DNA of 64,000 nt, taken from positions 6,666,367 through 6,730,366 of the forward strand of contig NZ_CP124543.1 in the NCBI RefSeq assembly GCF_029953635.1, given 5' to 3'. Below, in pieces: positions 62,601 to 64,000 of the stretch. Both the position numbers and the translations under genes were made by a program. This DNA comes from Halotia branconii CENA392 (GTDB taxonomy: Bacteria > Cyanobacteriota > Cyanobacteriia > Cyanobacteriales > Nostocaceae). Below the pieces are notes generated by a model, which saw only the letters and a list, made by a program, of their open reading frames with translations, did not search any database and was not told the DNA's origin. The number at the start of each line of letters is the position of its first letter. Position 1 is the first letter of the stretch.

Positions 62601-64000
62601 GGAGTTGTTCAAGACATTGAACTTGGTTATGAGTTTGGCAAATTGGCTCTGGGTTTGGCAGAACGATTGAATACCAAAAAAGGAAATGCTAAAGCATTAA
62701 TGCTGTCGGGTCTCCTGGTCATGCATTGGAAGATACATCTCAAGAAAACAATACCAATGCTAGTTGAGGCTTATCAAAACGGAGTAGAAACTGGGGACTT
62801 TGAATTCGCTGGCTATGGTGCATGTAGTGCATGTTATCACTCATTTTTCGTTGGTGAGGAACTCGCTCAGGTAGAACAAAAAACGGCAGTCTACAGCAAA
62901 GCAATTGGTCAAATCAGACGAGAAATTCCCTCTAGTTGGGCTGCAATGTTGTGGCAGACAATTCTTAATCTATTAGGTAGGTCTCTTAATCCCAGTCGCC
63001 TAATTGGTAGTGCATACAATGAAGAAGAAGCACTACCACATATGATTGCCATTAAAGACAGAACTGGAGTTAACTACTTTTATTTATACAAAATTGTGTT
63101 GTGCTACCTATTTGGGGAGTATCACCAAGCTGCACAAAGTGCTGTTTCAGTCAAGCAATATGTAGAAGCACCAACGGCAGTAATGGTACCCCTATTCCGT
63201 TTTTACCATTCTCTGGTGCTTTTGAGCTTATTGGTTGAGGCTTCAAGCTCCCAAAAAGCAGCTTGGTTAAGTTGCGTTAGCACTAACCAAGAAAAGATGC
63301 AAAAATGGGCAGAACACGCCCCGATGAATTATTTGCACAAATACCATTTAGTTGAGGCAGAGAAAGCGCGAGTCTTAGGGCAATTTTTTGAGGCTGAAGA
63401 GTTTTATGAACGAGCGATCGCAGGTGCTGCTGAAAATGAGTTTATCCAGGAAGAAGCATTAGCCTATGAATTAGCGGCTAAACATTATTTAGCGCGAGGT
63501 CGGGAAAAAATTGCCCAAACTTACATGAAAGAGGCGCACTATTGCTATGATCGCTGGGGCGCAGCGGCAAAGGTCAGAGATTTAGAAACTCGCTATCCGC
63601 AGTTTTTCTCTCAATCATCCAGGGTAGCTCCCACGTCAATCCTCACCGCTTCTGAGACTATCTCTAATACTTCTGAGATCGCTTTCGATTTAGCGGCGGT
63701 GATGAGAGCCTCGCAAGCAATTTCTCGTGAAATTGAACTGGAGCAGTTGTTGCGATCGCTGATGCAGATTTTAATTGAGAATGCTGGCGCTCAAACCGGA
63801 TATTTAGTTCTGGAAAACTCAGGAGAATGGTTGATTGAAGCTGCTTGTGAACTTAATGAGGGTGAAAATGTTTGCAATACGCAAGTGCTGCAATCCATTC
63901 CCGTAGCCAATCAATTGCCTGAATCGATCGTTCAATATGTGATGCGGACTCAGGAATCTGTCACTTTAAACGATGCGACTCGTGAAGGTGCTTTTACCAG
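59697..64000 (+). CDS. Giant Ser/Thr kinase-ATPase-GAF signalling protein, 5' part
   Basis: A single open frame of about 1434 codons runs past the window end. Residues 1-265: protein kinase domain with HKDINPGN (His130) and DFG (Asp151), GTPAYLSPEQ; the glycine loop is weak. Residues about 305-620: AAA_16/STAND-type ATPase with YGRE entry, Walker A GYAGVGKT (about 350) and Walker B VIFLDDLQWID (Asp480). Residues about 650-1300: helical TPR-like region. From about 1345: a GAF domain (ASQAISREIELEQLL, ENAGAQTGYLVLE), cut by the window edge. Relatives continue with PAS and histidine-kinase domains, so this is probably the 'trifunctional' kinase/ATPase/sensor kinase. Related forms act in heterocyst and stress signalling, but its target is unknown. 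Confidence 0.9.
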   Translation, partial: MIALPGVTIHSKIYESSATLVYRGIREQENCAVIAKVLKHDYPSSCELTRYRQEYEITRSFNIEGVIKAYSQQDYQRTLVILLEDFGGESLEYWMRQQSDLGLMPLSIFLDVAIAIINTLGRIHAANVIHKDINPGNIVFNPNTGVVKIIDFGIATRFSRTNPTFKSLHLLEGTPAYLSPEQTGRMNRMLDYRTDFYSLGVTFYELLTGQLPFPTQDILELVHCHIAKTPIPPHELNATIPQPVSDLILKLMAKNAEDRYQSAWGIKADLERCAGQLAEMGQINAMSLGLQDVSEQFCITQKLYGREAEIEALLAAFDKVARKETFGEICQLKSGIENAQLNVELMLVAGYAGVGKTALVQELYKPITAKHGYFISGKFDQFGRNVPYSAIAHALQKLIQQLLGEPDEQLQQWRSHLLIALGSNGQIIIDVIPEVELIIGKQPPVPEVGATQAQNRFNLTFQRFVRVFCSKDHPLVIFLDDLQWIDAATLKLIELILLDEQSQYLFLIGAYRDNEVTPTHPLVLTLETLRNQGAMLQEIILTPLTLEPLSQLIAETLHHNPDTVRSLAQVVSCKTEGNPFFVGEFLKMLYDENLLTFNAQQLSWQWNLAEIEAQDITDNVVELLLRQLQKLPQATQQILCLAACVGAEFDLETLAIVCEKSPKAIFQDLLAAIQAGLIQSLSELDENLLVQEYKFSHDRVQQAAYALIDESQKPIVHLQIGRNLLEKASPEQLSDRLFEIIDHLNQGIELITAQPERTEIARLNLITGQKAKTATAYEAALQYFNTGLKLLNPESWQSEYDLTLALYSQAAGAAYLHGRFNEMEQFVEVVLTHAKTVLDKVQVYNSRIQRYLSQSNLEEALKIGLEVLKLLEVDLIEDPSQVDIQRELKSTAALLAGREIEDLINLPEMTAPEPLAAMSILADMGAAAFIVSPALMILITCKTVNLSINYGNAIWSPLYYATYGFVLCGVVQDIELGYEFGKLALGLAERLNTKKGNAKALMLSGLLVMHWKIHLKKTIPMLVEAYQNGVETGDFEFAGYGACSACYHSFFVGEELAQVEQKTAVYSKAIGQIRREIPSSWAAMLWQTILNLLGRSLNPSRLIGSAYNEEEALPHMIAIKDRTGVNYFYLYKIVLCYLFGEYHQAAQSAVSVKQYVEAPTAVMVPLFRFYHSLVLLSLLVEASSSQKAAWLSCVSTNQEKMQKWAEHAPMNYLHKYHLVEAEKARVLGQFFEAEEFYERAIAGAAENEFIQEEALAYELAAKHYLARGREKIAQTYMKEAHYCYDRWGAAAKVRDLETRYPQFFSQSSRVAPTSILTASETISNTSEIAFDLAAVMRASQAISREIELEQLLRSLMQILIENAGAQTGYLVLENSGEWLIEAACELNEGENVCNTQVLQSIPVANQLPESIVQYVMRTQESVTLNDATREGAFT

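Noticed and set aside
43200..64000. Possible CRISPR array or tRNA genes
   Set aside because: No set of evenly spaced identical repeats with variable spacers and no cloverleaf with a recognisable T-loop was found here or elsewhere in the window.

Overview
The window is about 64 kb of cyanobacterial chromosome, most likely from a filamentous, Nostoc/Calothrix-like member of the Nostocales. Evidence: psaE and ndhO (oxygenic photosynthesis and the NDH-1 complex), a PAP/fibrillin gene, very frequent GCGATCGC (HIP1) octamers, several families found mainly in cyanobacteria (DUF3134, DUF1802-like, Uma2/DUF820, CHASE2 kinases, giant kinase/ATPase/histidine-kinase fusions), and dense short palindromic repeats. 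No tRNA, rRNA, CRISPR array or full insertion sequence was recognised.

Layout. 1-4.4 kb: 3' end of a mercuric-reductase-like flavoprotein, a small lipoprotein gene broken by a mini-transposon, mgtE, a small unknown gene and an SDR dehydrogenase. 4.9-8.9 kb: a three-gene minus-strand operon (winged-helix protein, AAA ATPase, PD-(D/E)XK nuclease with a DUF1802-like N-terminus), the best candidate for an undescribed defence-type system. 9.3-16.6 kb: housekeeping and photosynthesis genes (malate dehydrogenase, ndhO, mutM, psaE, fibrillin, DUF3134, mraY, a metallophosphoesterase). 16.8-24.2 kb: orphan DUF433 antitoxin, a pair of STAND-like ATPase genes, one with 14 WD40 repeats, and a Uma2 pseudogene. 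24.8-36.8 kb: proB, yqeG, a PPOX flavoprotein, two tandem subtilases, a LysR regulator divergent from a methyltransferase, an intact Uma2 gene, a B12/radical-SAM protein and a SemiSWEET. 37.3-39.6 kb: an accessory pocket with a MazF-type TA pair, a gene followed by a convincing integron attC site, and a PIN-type pair. 39.8-43.1 kb: aroC, an alpha/beta hydrolase and an alcohol dehydrogenase. 43.9-64 kb: signalling-rich region with a 1548-aa hybrid histidine kinase, a PhnD-like binding protein joined in an operon to two histidine-kinase genes, a CHASE2 Ser/Thr kinase, a pentapeptide-repeat protein, and the 5' part of a giant Ser/Thr kinase/ATPase/GAF protein that runs off the window.

Recurrent theme: short non-autonomous repeats have shaped the genes. 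One mini-element family (ends TACCRTTT.../...GGTA, 3-bp TNA target duplications) has five copies here; one splits the lipoprotein gene and one lies in a decayed uma2. Other repeats supply the final residues of three or more ORFs. Everything rests on reading the sequence; family names come from motif recognition without database searches.
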